Assembly (NCBI GenBank): GCA_044352985.1
Contig: JBILCU010000004.1
Location: 62,001-126,000 of the forward strand
Direction of reading: 5' to 3'
Length of the DNA stretch: 64,000 bases
DNA from: JADJDM01 sp044352985
Lineage (GTDB): Bacteria; Bacteroidota; Bacteroidia; B-17B0; Aurantibacillaceae
Shown in pieces: positions 35,086 to 44,392 of this stretch. Under the pieces are notes generated by a model, which saw nothing but the letters and a program-made list of their open reading frames with translations, ran no database searches and was not told where the DNA came from. The position numbers and the translations under genes are program-made. Positions within the stretch are counted from its first letter, which is position 1. Each line of letters opens with the position of its first letter.

Positions 35086-37191
35086 GTGAAACCTGGTTTT
35101 ATATACACACCTATAGAATACTTAAAAGGTATTGGTCCGCAACGAGGTGAGCTGCTTCGTAAAGAGCTCAACATATTTACCTTTTATGATTTAATTACTT
35201 TTTACCCTTATCGCTACATCGATCGAACTCAGTTTCAAAAAGTAAATGAAATAAATGAGGAAACATCATTTGTGCAATTAAAGGGTAGAGTTTTAAGAAT
35301 AGAAACTCTTGGTGCAAAGCAAAGTAAACGATTGGTTGTAACCTTTAAGGACGATACAGGTTTTATAGAATTGGTGTGGTTTAAAGGATTAAAATGGCTA
35401 GAGGATAAATTTAAGACGGATATTGAATATGTAGTTTTCGGAAGGGTTAATCAGTTTAATGGCAGGTTTTCAATTCCTCATCCCGAGATAGATGAAATAA
35501 ATGAGTTTAATACGCGAACTGCAAATGTTCTTCAGCCAAGGTATAACAGTACCGAAATTTTAAAAAATAGAGGACTAGATAGTAAAGGGATTTTAAAAAT
35601 TCAGGAAGCCCTTTATCAGCAATTAAATTATGTAATTAATGAAAACATATCTGAACAAATTAAACAAAAGTTTCAGTTAATTGATAAAGAAAAGGCTTGG
35701 AAAAACATTCATTTTCCTGCCAATGAAGAATTGTTATATCAAGCCGAACGCAGATTAAAATTTGAAGAGCTTTTTTTTATTCAACTTAAACTTTTAAAAA
35801 GTAAGAATTACAGAAAACAGCACAATAAAAGTTTTCCTTTTACTAAAATTGGAGATGCATTTAATGGTTTTTATCAAAATCATTTGCCTTTTCCGTTAAC
35901 CAATGCGCAGAAGAAAGTAATCAAAGAAATTCGTACTGATCTTGCAAAAGATATTCAAATGAACAGATTACTTCAAGGCGATGTAGGGAGTGGAAAAACC
36001 ATTGTTGCATTATTGTGTATGTTGATAGCTCTAGATAATGGATTTCAGGCATGCCTGATGGCGCCAACCGAAATTTTGGCTACACAGCATTTTGAAAGTT
36101 TATCAGGTCTGTTAAAAAACATGAATGTTCAAGTTGCACTTTTAACTGGAAGTATAAAGGGTAAAACAAGAACTCAATTGTTAAATCAATTAAAATCCGG
36201 GCATATAAATATATTAATAGGTACTCATGCACTAATTGAAGATCCTGTAGTTTTTCAAAATTTGGGATTAGCTATTATAGATGAACAACATCGTTTTGGT
36301 GTTGAACAAAGAGCTAAGTTGCATAAGAAAAATAACATTCCTCCGCATGTTCTTATTATGACAGCTACGCCAATTCCCAGAACTTTATCGATGACGTTTT
36401 ACGGTGATTTAGATGTTTCAGTAATAGATGAATTGCCTCCTGGCAGAAAACCAATAAAGACGATTCACATGCATGATGGACAGCGTTTGCGCATGTTTGG
36501 TTTTATGAAAGAGCAAATAAGTTTAGGCAGGCAGGTTTATGTTGTTTACCCTTTGATAAAGGAATCTGAAAAACTTGATCTTAAAAATTTAGTGGAAGGT
36601 TTTGAATCGATTCAATGTGAATTTCCTTTGCCAGATTACCGCATTAGTGTGGTTCATGGTAAAATGAAAAATGATTTAAAGGATTTTGAGATGCAGCGAT
36701 TTGTGAAAGGAGAAACACAAATTATGGTAGCTACAACAGTAATTGAAGTTGGAGTAAATGTTCCCAATGCATCTATTATGATTATTGAAAACGCGGAACG
36801 TTTTGGCTTATCACAATTACATCAGCTTAGAGGAAGAGTTGGAAGAGGAGCTGAGCAATCTTATTGCATTTTAATGAGCAGTTACAAACTTTCGAGAGAA
36901 AGTAAAATTCGAATGGAAACTATGTGTAGAACAAATGATGGTTTTGAAATTAGCGAAGTAGATATGAAATTGCGAGGACCAGGTGATATTGAAGGTACGC
37001 AGCAAAGTGGAATCATAGATTTAAAAATTGCCAATCTGGCTACCGATCAAGAACTATTATTTGCTGCCCGAAATGCAGCCCAACAACTACTTGATGAAGA
37101 TCCTGATTTGTTAGATCAAAAAAATTACATCATAAAACAATTCTTAGAGGAACGAGCACAACAGAAATTAAACTGGAGTAAAATTGCTTAG
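35086..37191 (+). CDS. recG: ATP-dependent DNA helicase RecG
   Basis: 701 residues starting at GTG (MKPGFIYTPIEYLKGIGPQRG). The N-terminal wedge/OB domain covers about 1-260. Helicase motifs follow: Walker A LLQGDVGSGKTIVAL, Ia MAPTEILATQHFE, II IIDEQHRFGVEQR, III TATPIPRTL, and V/VI TTVIEVGVNVPNASIMIIENAERFGLSQLHQLRGRVGRG. RecG remodels stalled replication forks and branched recombination intermediates. It is full length. Confidence 0.97.
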   Translation: MKPGFIYTPIEYLKGIGPQRGELLRKELNIFTFYDLITFYPYRYIDRTQFQKVNEINEETSFVQLKGRVLRIETLGAKQSKRLVVTFKDDTGFIELVWFKGLKWLEDKFKTDIEYVVFGRVNQFNGRFSIPHPEIDEINEFNTRTANVLQPRYNSTEILKNRGLDSKGILKIQEALYQQLNYVINENISEQIKQKFQLIDKEKAWKNIHFPANEELLYQAERRLKFEELFFIQLKLLKSKNYRKQHNKSFPFTKIGDAFNGFYQNHLPFPLTNAQKKVIKEIRTDLAKDIQMNRLLQGDVGSGKTIVALLCMLIALDNGFQACLMAPTEILATQHFESLSGLLKNMNVQVALLTGSIKGKTRTQLLNQLKSGHINILIGTHALIEDPVVFQNLGLAIIDEQHRFGVEQRAKLHKKNNIPPHVLIMTATPIPRTLSMTFYGDLDVSVIDELPPGRKPIKTIHMHDGQRLRMFGFMKEQISLGRQVYVVYPLIKESEKLDLKNLVEGFESIQCEFPLPDYRISVVHGKMKNDLKDFEMQRFVKGETQIMVATTVIEVGVNVPNASIMIIENAERFGLSQLHQLRGRVGRGAEQSYCILMSSYKLSRESKIRMETMCRTNDGFEISEVDMKLRGPGDIEGTQQSGIIDLKIANLATDQELLFAARNAAQQLLDEDPDLLDQKNYIIKQFLEERAQQKLNWSKIA

Positions 37192-37278
37192 AAATGGTGA
37201 GTTGAAAAAGTTTTGATATTTATATAATTGATTGGTTTATTTCCAAAAACTACACGCTAATAAACTAAAATTCAGTAA

Positions 37279-39231
37279 TCAATTCTGATTTCCTAGATTT
37301 TTTAATCCTTTCATAATGATTAGTAAATCATTTTCAGGTTTATAATCCTTTGCGTAAATCAGGTTAATTTTCATCTTTTCTTTATCATCAATATTTTTTG
37401 GATTAATAATAGTTGAAGGTGATAGAACTGATTTTTTAATTTCAGGCAAAGCGGCATGAGATTTATTTTTGTAACCAACCCAAGTTTTATTACCTATTAA
37501 TACTAAAATGCAGTTTTTAATAAACCCTATTTTTTTGTTTTGTATAAAAAATAATAATGGGGAAACAGCTAATATCAAAATAGAAGTACCTATATCTAAA
37601 ACTCTTTTTTTACGTTGATTTTCTGGTTTACTAATAGAGTTTGTATCAATAATATAAAGATCACCCGCTGTATTTATACTATTACTTCCAATAATAGATA
37701 AACTTTCGGGCGGTGCAATTTTAAAATCAACTTTTAAATTTACCAGATTAAGCATTTGTTCCATTATGGTTTGTGATGATAAATCTTTAGAACAAAATAC
37801 TACTTCATTAATTTTTTCTACTTCTACAATTTCTTGCAATTTAATTGGTAAATCTTTAATTGAATTTTCATTAGTGGTGTTAAGCCAAACTGTACTTTCA
37901 CAATCTATATTGGTTTGTTGTATTAACATTACCACTCTTTCATATTCCTCTTTACTTCCTACAACAGCAAAACGTTTACTTAATTTTGATTTTAAGTTGT
38001 AGGCTTTAATTCCGGAGAAATGTAAAGCCAATCGGCTTATTAAAAAACTTATCATGGCCCAAGCTGAACCAATTAAAATCATGGCTCTTGAAAAACGATA
38101 GTTTTCCGGTAGTAATGAGTAAACGATTAAAATACTTGCAGAGCCTGCAATAATTCCTCTTAAAATTCGATAGATTTTAATGGGTTTATCATAACCGCCA
38201 CTTAAGAAAATAAAAACCTGCCATACTAAAACATATGCTAAAAATGCTCCAACAACAAGTTGGTTAGAATAACCACCACCTTCTTTAAAAACATAGTGTT
38301 TTTCATAATAATTTTTAATGAGCCATAAGCCTGTAAACAATATAATAAAATCAATAAGTGGTATAAATGATTTAAGCAGGAAACGATAGCTAATCGCCAT
38401 TGATGCTCGAATATAAATGGCCAAATTGATAAAAAAAGAAAATAGTTGAGCATTAGATTGTGAAAAATGCTTTTTGGCAAAAATGATCATTGCATTATAG
38501 AAAACAAAAACATAGTTGACACTACTTTTTTTAGTGCTTTCTCCTTTGTAATGAATGATGCTGGTATCTGAAAAATAATAGTTTTTGTACCCACCTTTTA
38601 TTACACGGTATGAGAGGTCGATGTCTTCACCATACATGAAAAAATCTTCGTCCAGTAAGCCAATTTTATCTAATGTTTCTTTTCTGAGCAACATAAAGGC
38701 ACCACTTAATACATCTACTTCATGTGTTTTGTCTTTATCTAAATAACCTAAATGATATTTGCCAAAAGTTGTTGATTTAGGAAATAAATTAGAAAGACCA
38801 AAAATTTTATAGAATGCCACAAGTGGTGTTGGCAAACCTCTTTTTGATTCGGGTAAAAAATTTCCTTTTCCATCTAGCATTTTTACTCCAAGTCCGCCAG
38901 CTATGGAATGACTATCCATAAAGGTTATTACTTTTTCAAATGTATCTTCACCAACTACGGTATCCGGATTAAGCAATAAAATGTATTTTCCACTAGCCTT
39001 TTTAATGGCTTGATTGTTTGCTTTAGAAAATCCAAGATTAATTTTGTTTTCAATTAATTTAACCTCAGGAAATTTTGTTTTAACTAATTCAACTGAATCG
39101 TCAATTGAATTGTTATCAACTACAAAAACTTCTACTTTACAGTTTCTAGATGCATTAAAAACCGAACGTAAACATTGCTCTAAGAAATACTTTACATTAT
39201 AGTTAACAATTATGACGGAGAGCTGATGCAA
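37279..39231 (-). CDS. GT2 glycosyltransferase fused to a sugar-transferase-like membrane region
   Basis: 650 residues with a TTG start, the only one that fits the GT2 opening LSVIIVNYNVKYFLEQCLRSV. The GT2 domain covers about 1-245 (LLNPDTVVGEDTF, DEDFFMYGEDIDLSYRV). Several transmembrane helices (about 265-400) and a Rossmann-like segment (RFAVVGSKEEYERV) follow, as in WcaJ/WbaP-type phosphoglycosyltransferases. The final part has KKRVLDIGTSILILAVSPLLFFIQ like the catalytic domain's membrane helix, but the KFRTM and Asp-Glu catalytic features are not seen. It probably acts in surface glycan synthesis. Confidence 0.82.
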   Translation of the reverse strand: MHQLSVIIVNYNVKYFLEQCLRSVFNASRNCKVEVFVVDNNSIDDSVELVKTKFPEVKLIENKINLGFSKANNQAIKKASGKYILLLNPDTVVGEDTFEKVITFMDSHSIAGGLGVKMLDGKGNFLPESKRGLPTPLVAFYKIFGLSNLFPKSTTFGKYHLGYLDKDKTHEVDVLSGAFMLLRKETLDKIGLLDEDFFMYGEDIDLSYRVIKGGYKNYYFSDTSIIHYKGESTKKSSVNYVFVFYNAMIIFAKKHFSQSNAQLFSFFINLAIYIRASMAISYRFLLKSFIPLIDFIILFTGLWLIKNYYEKHYVFKEGGGYSNQLVVGAFLAYVLVWQVFIFLSGGYDKPIKIYRILRGIIAGSASILIVYSLLPENYRFSRAMILIGSAWAMISFLISRLALHFSGIKAYNLKSKLSKRFAVVGSKEEYERVVMLIQQTNIDCESTVWLNTTNENSIKDLPIKLQEIVEVEKINEVVFCSKDLSSQTIMEQMLNLVNLKVDFKIAPPESLSIIGSNSINTAGDLYIIDTNSISKPENQRKKRVLDIGTSILILAVSPLLFFIQNKKIGFIKNCILVLIGNKTWVGYKNKSHAALPEIKKSVLSPSTIINPKNIDDKEKMKINLIYAKDYKPENDLLIIMKGLKNLGNQN

Positions 39232-39286
39232 AAAAGAAGTTTTATGGAATCACTTTAATTAACAAAAAAATATAGCTTTTAGTGTA

Positions 39287-39748
39287 TTAAGCCATTGTTT
39301 TTGGCATTAGCCAGCTTATTGAAATTGGTTTTTCGAATTCGGTTTCAAATAATTCTGAATCTGTAATCGAAATATCAAAAGTAATGGTATCAGGTGATAA
39401 TAAATTGTTTTTAACGGCTTGCTTTACTTCGCCAGCAGTTTTAACAATGATTTCATTATTTAGGCGATATGCCACAAGCAATCGATTAAGTAAGCTGATA
39501 TTAAAATCTTTTTCCAATTTTTTTACTAGTTGCAATTGCTTATCAATACTGCAACCGCTTGCTTGATGCAGCTCTTCGTTTACTTCAAAAACAAGAAAAT
39601 GTTCGTACAAAATCTTGAATGAAGAATCTAGTTTTGAGCCATGCGCATTCCATTCATTAATGAATAAAGTGCATTCATTTGCAATGGAATTAAATAAATC
39701 TCCTACTATTTTTTTATCACAAAGGTAAATCCAGATTCGTTTACTCAT
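39287..39748 (-). CDS. Conserved Bacteroidota protein of unknown function
   Basis: 153 residues, cytosolic, with no nucleotide-binding motif. The opening KRIWIYLCDKKI and the C-terminal FDISITDSELFETEFEKPISISWLMP are recognisable to me from a family often labelled 'ABC transporter ATPase' in databases, a label its sequence does not support (no Walker A). It starts 2 bp after the stop of the Fe-S protein gene, so they form an operon and may act together. Confidence 0.7.
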   Translation of the reverse strand: MSKRIWIYLCDKKIVGDLFNSIANECTLFINEWNAHGSKLDSSFKILYEHFLVFEVNEELHQASGCSIDKQLQLVKKLEKDFNISLLNRLLVAYRLNNEIIVKTAGEVKQAVKNNLLSPDTITFDISITDSELFETEFEKPISISWLMPKTMA

Positions 39749-39750
39749 AA

Positions 39751-40545
39751 TTATAGATCTTTTGCATTAGCAATCATTTCAGCAATGTCTAATACTTTTG
39801 TTTTGTCTTCTTTATTAAAGTGTTTTACACCATCGGTCATCATGGTATTACAAAACGGACAACCAACAGCAATAATATCAGGGTTATGTTCCAATGCTTC
39901 TTCGGCACGTTCTGTATTTACTTCTTTATTGCCTTTTTCTGATTCCTTAAACATTTGAGCGCCACCGGCACCGCAACATAGTCCGTTTGCCTTGCTTCTT
40001 TTCATTTCAGCTAGTTCAACATCCAGTTTTAAAATTACTTCACGCGGTGCTTCGTACACATCATTGGCGCGACCTAAATAACAAGGATCATGATAAACAA
40101 TTTTTTTACCTTTAAAATTACCACCTTCAACTTTTAGTTTCCCTTGGTTAATTAATTCCTGAACCAACTGAGTATGATGAACAACTTCATAATTACCACC
40201 TAAACTCGGGTATTCGTTTTTGAGTGTATTAAAACAATGCGGGCAACCGGTTACGATTTTTTTTACTTCATATGCATTCATTAATGTTATGTTGCTCATG
40301 GCTTGCATTTGAAATAAAAACTCGTTTCCAGAACGTTTTGCCGGATCGCCGGTACAAGTTTCTTCAGCACCTAAAACGGCAAATTTTATACCTACATGAT
40401 TTAGTATTTTAACAATGGCTTTGGTAATTTTTTTTGCTCTGTCATCAAAGCTTCCTGAACAACCTACCCAAAATAAAATTTCAGGATATTCACCTCTGGC
40501 TACAAAATCAGCCATGGTCTCCACTTTTAGTAATTGATCTGCCAT
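39751..40545 (-). CDS. CCG-domain (Fe-S)-binding oxidoreductase subunit
   Basis: 264 residues with two cysteine-rich CCG-type domains: an early VGCSGSFDDR segment, GCPHCFNTLKNEYP, YHDPCYLGRANDVYE, CCGAGGAQMF and VGCPFCNTMM. Such domains bind a non-cubane 4Fe-4S centre in heterodisulfide reductase HdrB/D, GlpC and LutA relatives. There is no N-terminal ferredoxin domain, so a partner that feeds electrons must be encoded elsewhere. The reaction is not identifiable from sequence. Confidence 0.88.
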   Translation of the reverse strand: MADQLLKVETMADFVARGEYPEILFWVGCSGSFDDRAKKITKAIVKILNHVGIKFAVLGAEETCTGDPAKRSGNEFLFQMQAMSNITLMNAYEVKKIVTGCPHCFNTLKNEYPSLGGNYEVVHHTQLVQELINQGKLKVEGGNFKGKKIVYHDPCYLGRANDVYEAPREVILKLDVELAEMKRSKANGLCCGAGGAQMFKESEKGNKEVNTERAEEALEHNPDIIAVGCPFCNTMMTDGVKHFNKEDKTKVLDIAEMIANAKDL

Positions 40546-40654
40546 AAAATTTATTTACCCAAAAATAACTATTTAAAGTTAAGAAACAATTCACTTAAAA
40601 ATTTTCGTATCACTTAAAATTTCATCAACTTTGAAAACCTTTAAAAGGTTATAA

Positions 40655-41332
40655 ATGAAAATAAATCATTTTTTATTGTTACTTCTTTTTATGGCATCTC
40701 AATCTGCTTCGTCGCAATATATGGATACCTTGAGAAAAGCCTTTACTAGTTCTAGAACTTTTGATTTTAGGTATGAATCTAATAATTCATTCATAAATCA
40801 TGATAGGGTAGAAGTTCAAAGTTTAAAGTTTGGGGTAACCTTTGGTAAAAAAATAACATTTGGAGCAGGATATTGTTGGTTAAATTCTATTTTATTTGAA
40901 AAACATAAGCATTTTGACGTTGAAACAAAATCTGATATTTATTTAAATAGAAGAATGAGGCTCAATTATTTTTGTTATTACTTTGATTACATATATTATA
41001 AAACTAAACGATGGCAATATAGTATTCCCACACAATTTGGAAGTGGCATTGCTAATTTTGATTATAATTATAAAGGTAAAAATTACCACGAAGATTTTTT
41101 ACTGGTATTTTATGAGCCGGGAATTAACGTAAAATATAAGTTCTATAATTGGTTAGGAATTGGAGCTTCTGTTGGTTACCGCATGGTTTTTAAGCCCAAT
41201 AAGTATATTGCTTCTAAGTTTAATTCACCTCTTTATTCGGGTGGTGTTCTTATTTACTGGGATCAATTAGCAGTAAGTGTTTTCAAAAAAAATAAGTTAG
41301 TTCAGAAATGGCTGGGTCCGGAAGAATGGTAA
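40655..41332 (+). CDS. Secreted or outer-membrane protein of unknown function
   Basis: 225 residues with a clear signal peptide (MKINHFLLLLLFMASQSASSQ). The mature part is rich in Tyr, Phe and alternating strands (VQSLKFGVTFGKKITFGAGYCWLN, YNWLGIGASVGYRMVF), suggesting a small outer-membrane barrel, but the C-terminus (WLGPEEW) lacks a typical barrel ending. Single gene, no clear operon partner. Confidence 0.7.
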   Translation: MKINHFLLLLLFMASQSASSQYMDTLRKAFTSSRTFDFRYESNNSFINHDRVEVQSLKFGVTFGKKITFGAGYCWLNSILFEKHKHFDVETKSDIYLNRRMRLNYFCYYFDYIYYKTKRWQYSIPTQFGSGIANFDYNYKGKNYHEDFLLVFYEPGINVKYKFYNWLGIGASVGYRMVFKPNKYIASKFNSPLYSGGVLIYWDQLAVSVFKKNKLVQKWLGPEEW

Positions 41333-41436
41333 GTTTTGTTTAAACTTTCAGATCTTTTTGTTTATACTTTTTTTATTTACATTTAATTAAATCCTTTTAT
41401 TGATTTAGATTTTGTAATTACATTACATTTATATCT

Positions 41437-41862
41437 ATGAGAAAATTCAATGTTAGAGTTTATGGTTTATTAATACATGATAACCGTTTATTGGTAACAC
41501 AGGAAAAAATTGCTGGCAATTTAATAACCAAATTACCAGGAGGCGGGTTAGAATTTGGAGAGGGAACAACTGAATGTTTAATAAGAGAATTTAAAGAAGA
41601 ATTAAACATGGAGATTGTAGTTGAGCAGCACTTTTACACTACCGATTTTTTTGTTCCTTCTGCATTTGATGATTCTCAAGTAATTAGTATTTATTACATA
41701 ATTAATTCAACTTTAGATGATCGTATCATTCAGGTTTCATCTCAAGAAAAAATGGTTCAAGCTATTCATTGGATCCCGATTGAAAAATTAGAAACAAGTC
41801 AATTTCAATTTCCAATTGATAAGCATGTAATTAATCTTTTTAAAACATCATACAATCATTAA
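41437..41862 (+). CDS. Nudix hydrolase
   Basis: 141 residues. The Nudix box is intact: PGGGLEFGEGTTECLIREFKEELNMEI matches Gx5Ex7REUxEExGU in all catalytic residues, with Asn-Met in place of the usual final Gly-hydrophobic. It should hydrolyse a nucleoside diphosphate linked to another moiety; the substrate cannot be told. It lies 21 bp upstream of ribF, whose promoter box overlaps the gap. Confidence 0.9.
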   Translation: MRKFNVRVYGLLIHDNRLLVTQEKIAGNLITKLPGGGLEFGEGTTECLIREFKEELNMEIVVEQHFYTTDFFVPSAFDDSQVISIYYIINSTLDDRIIQVSSQEKMVQAIHWIPIEKLETSQFQFPIDKHVINLFKTSYNH

Positions 41863-41870
41863 TACTTTAG

Positions 41871-41878
41871 TATTTTTG
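41871..41878 (+). promoter_or_regulatory. Candidate -7 promoter box of ribF
   Basis: TATTTTTG matches TAnnTTTG and ends 5 bp before the ribF ATG at 41884, predicting a near-leaderless transcript. Confidence 0.45.
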
Positions 41879-41883
41879 CAAGT

Positions 41884-42813
41884 ATGTCTAAAATTTACAA
41901 CCAAATAAATGAACTGCAGCTTAAAAATGGAACAATAATAACTATTGGTACGTTTGATGGTGTTCATTTGGGGCATAAGAAAATATTGAATCAATTAATA
42001 GATAAAAAAAAACAAAGTGGATTGGAAACCATGGTTTTTACTTTTGATCCCCATCCACGTAAAGTTCTTTTTCCAGATCAGCAGGATTTAAAGTTGATTA
42101 CAAACACATACGAGAAAGTTAGTTTACTTTCAGAAATAGGCATTGATCATGTAATAGTTTACCCTTTTAGTAAAGCATTCAGTGAAATTAATCCTGATGA
42201 ATACATTGGTGAAATTCTAGTAGAAAAGTTAAAAGCTAAATGTATTATTGTTGGATACGATCATCGATTTGGTAAAAATAGGGTGGGGGGGTTGGATTTA
42301 TTGATCAAGTATGCTGAAAAATACAATTATGAAGTAATAGAAATAGCAGCTGAAGATATAAATTCAATCAATATTAGTTCAACACAAATACGTAAGGCAA
42401 TTGAATCAGGAAATATTGAATTAGCTAATCAGTTTTTAGGTTATTCTTTTTTTATTTCAGGAAAAGTTTCAGAAGGAAAAAAACTTGGCAGAACAATTGG
42501 ATTTCCGACTGCCAATATTTCAATTTCAGATGTTAATAAAATAATCCCGAAAAATGGAGTTTATGCAGTAAAAGTTGAAATTAAAAATAAACTTTTTAAT
42601 GGAATGTTGAATATTGGCATTAACCCTACAGTTTCAACAACTTTACAATTAAAAATGGAAGTTCATTTGTTTGATTTTAATCAACAAGTATACGGTGAGG
42701 AAATTAAAGTTTCTTTTATTTATAGAGTAAGAGATGAACAAAAATTTTCTGACATTGAAGCATTAAAAAATCAATTGGAATTAGATAAACAACACATTAT
42801 GAGTTTGCTTTAA
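41884..42813 (+). CDS. ribF: Bifunctional riboflavin kinase/FAD synthetase
   Basis: 309 residues. The N-terminal FMN adenylyltransferase domain (about 15-170) has GTFDGVHLGHKKIL (HxGH) and GYDHRFGKNRVGG. The C-terminal riboflavin kinase domain (about 180-305) has GKVSEGKKLGRTIGFPTANI (PTAN) and GMLNIGINPTV. It makes FMN and then FAD in the cytoplasm. The stop overlaps the next start (TAATG). Confidence 0.96.
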   Translation: MSKIYNQINELQLKNGTIITIGTFDGVHLGHKKILNQLIDKKKQSGLETMVFTFDPHPRKVLFPDQQDLKLITNTYEKVSLLSEIGIDHVIVYPFSKAFSEINPDEYIGEILVEKLKAKCIIVGYDHRFGKNRVGGLDLLIKYAEKYNYEVIEIAAEDINSINISSTQIRKAIESGNIELANQFLGYSFFISGKVSEGKKLGRTIGFPTANISISDVNKIIPKNGVYAVKVEIKNKLFNGMLNIGINPTVSTTLQLKMEVHLFDFNQQVYGEEIKVSFIYRVRDEQKFSDIEALKNQLELDKQHIMSLL

Positions 42814-43406
42814 TGAAATGGATGTTAAGTATATTTTTTTTAAATTGTTTTGTAGTTGTACAAGCACAATTATTAGACACATTGGCTTTAGACACAATTT
42901 ATTCGTTTACATCTATAGAAGAAGCGTTAAAACAACCTGAGAAAGTAATTAAACTAGAATTGAGAAAAAAGAAATTGAAAAATTTTCCTACTGAAATCTA
43001 TCAATTTAAAAATTTACAATACCTCGATCTTTCCAAAAATAACCTCTCTGAAATACCTGATTCAATAGAGGTATTAACTCAATTACAATATTTAGATGTA
43101 AGTAAAAATAAACTACAAGTTTTTAGTGCTAAAATTGGCAAATTGGAAAACTTATTTCATCTTAATTTAAACAACAATGAGTTTTCTGCCATTCCTGTTA
43201 CAATTGGTAATTTAAAAAAATTACGATCGTTCGATTTATGGAGCAACAACCTCGATTTTTTCCCGGAGAGTTTAAGTAAATTAAAAAGTTTACGTGTTAT
43301 GGATTTACGTGCCATATTAATCTCCGATAAAGAACAATCCAGAATAAAATCACTTTTACCAAGAGCAACTATTCATTTCTCTCCCAGTTGCAATTGTAAA
43401 TGGTAG
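42813..43406 (+). CDS. Leucine-rich-repeat protein
   Basis: 197 residues with a signal peptide (MKWMLSIFFLNCFVVVQAQ) and about five leucine-rich repeats of the LxxLxxLDLSxNxLxxIP type between about 45 and 175. The C-terminus ends SPSCNCKW. It is probably periplasmic or envelope-associated and binds a protein partner, unknown. It is coupled to ribF by a 1-bp overlap, a link without obvious functional sense. The stop lies 4 bp from the displaced aminotransferase fragment. Confidence 0.85.
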   Translation: MKWMLSIFFLNCFVVVQAQLLDTLALDTIYSFTSIEEALKQPEKVIKLELRKKKLKNFPTEIYQFKNLQYLDLSKNNLSEIPDSIEVLTQLQYLDVSKNKLQVFSAKIGKLENLFHLNLNNNEFSAIPVTIGNLKKLRSFDLWSNNLDFFPESLSKLKSLRVMDLRAILISDKEQSRIKSLLPRATIHFSPSCNCKW

Positions 43407-43410
43407 ATGA

Positions 43411-43701
43411 TTAACTCAACTTCTTCAACGCCTCTCTTAAGCTACTTATAGCATCGCTTACATCAGCCATGCTGCATGTTCCTACAGATAAACGATACCA
43501 AGTACTGTTTTTATCGGCTCCAAAGGCATAAAATGGAACAACAGCAACTTTGGCTTCATCTAAAATAAAACGAGTAATGTCGGTTGTTTGTTCCAGCACT
43601 TTACCTTCCGATGTTTTTTTGCCTAGTAAATTAAATTGTATGGTAAGGTAAATTGCTGCTTGAGGTGCAATGGCATCTACTGCAAATCCTTCGGATTTTA
43701 G
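43411..43701 (-). pseudogene. Displaced 3'-end copy of the aminotransferase gene
   Basis: These 291 bases match 48038-48328, the 3' end of the intact aminotransferase gene, at all but two positions. One difference turns the stop TGA into TAA; the other is a silent Ala codon change. The copy encodes the last ~96 residues only; upstream of the break its frame meets a TAA within a few codons. It forms a direct repeat with the intact gene, 4.6 kb apart. Confidence 0.92.
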
Positions 43702-43716
43702 ATTTAATTAAAACAA

Positions 43717-43730
43717 CAAGCTTGCGGAAA
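43717..43730 (-). repeat. TTTCCGCAAGCTTG motif, left copy
   Basis: The 14-mer is present here on the minus strand, 15 bp inside the left boundary of the block. It contains the palindrome CAAGCTTG. Confidence 0.75.
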
Positions 43731-43754
43731 AATAAACTTGATGTTTCCATAATA

Positions 43755-43762
43755 TAGTTTTG
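43755..43762 (+). promoter_or_regulatory. Candidate -7 promoter box
   Basis: TAGTTTTG matches TAnnTTTG, 19 bp upstream of the ATG at 43782. Confidence 0.45.
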
Positions 43763-43781
43763 TTTTAATAAAACATTAACT

Positions 43782-44258
43782 ATGAAAAAAATTGCACTTA
43801 TTTCTTTTACACTAATTCTTAAAGTAAATTTTATTTCCGCTCAAACTTCATTTTACTCTACTTATCAGGTAAAGTCTGCCGAAACAAAACCCACAACTTC
43901 ACAACCAATAAATTATTTTTCATTTCCTTCAAGCCCTAAAAAAACAGAGCCAATAATTGAAGAAAGAAGTTATTATAACTATGAAGAAAAAAAGCCGGTT
44001 CAGGCTACAAGAATAACAGGATATTATAAAGAAGGTTATGGGGAAAATGCTGTTTGGAAAAAAATGAGTTTGAAAGTAACGGTAGAAACAGACAGATTTG
44101 GTCGTGATAATATTAATGTCACAGAATATAAAATGGATCCAGCAGATTATTGGATAACTTTGAGTTATGGCATTCCATCTAAAACTTATGGTGAAATTGC
44201 TAATGATTTTACATATCAAGTTTTTGTTGCATCAAAACAAGTATATTTCAATCTATAG
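43782..44258 (+). CDS. Secreted protein of unknown function
   Basis: 158 residues with a signal peptide (MKKIALISFTLILKVNFISAQ). The mature part has a Lys/Pro-rich linker and a C-terminal region (RITGYYKEGYGENAVWKKMSLKVTVETDRFGRDNINVTEYK) I do not recognise. It has its own promoter box and is the first gene inside the block, oriented opposite to the other five. Confidence 0.7.
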   Translation: MKKIALISFTLILKVNFISAQTSFYSTYQVKSAETKPTTSQPINYFSFPSSPKKTEPIIEERSYYNYEEKKPVQATRITGYYKEGYGENAVWKKMSLKVTVETDRFGRDNINVTEYKMDPADYWITLSYGIPSKTYGEIANDFTYQVFVASKQVYFNL

Positions 44259-44392
44259 AAATTAATTGATATTTAATGTTCAAATAATGAATCTTAATTA
44301 TCAGGTTTTATAATCTTTTATTTTATAGATTTTAATTTAAAAAGTTGATCATTAAAATTGTTGGATTTTAAATGATGAATTAAATTAATAAT

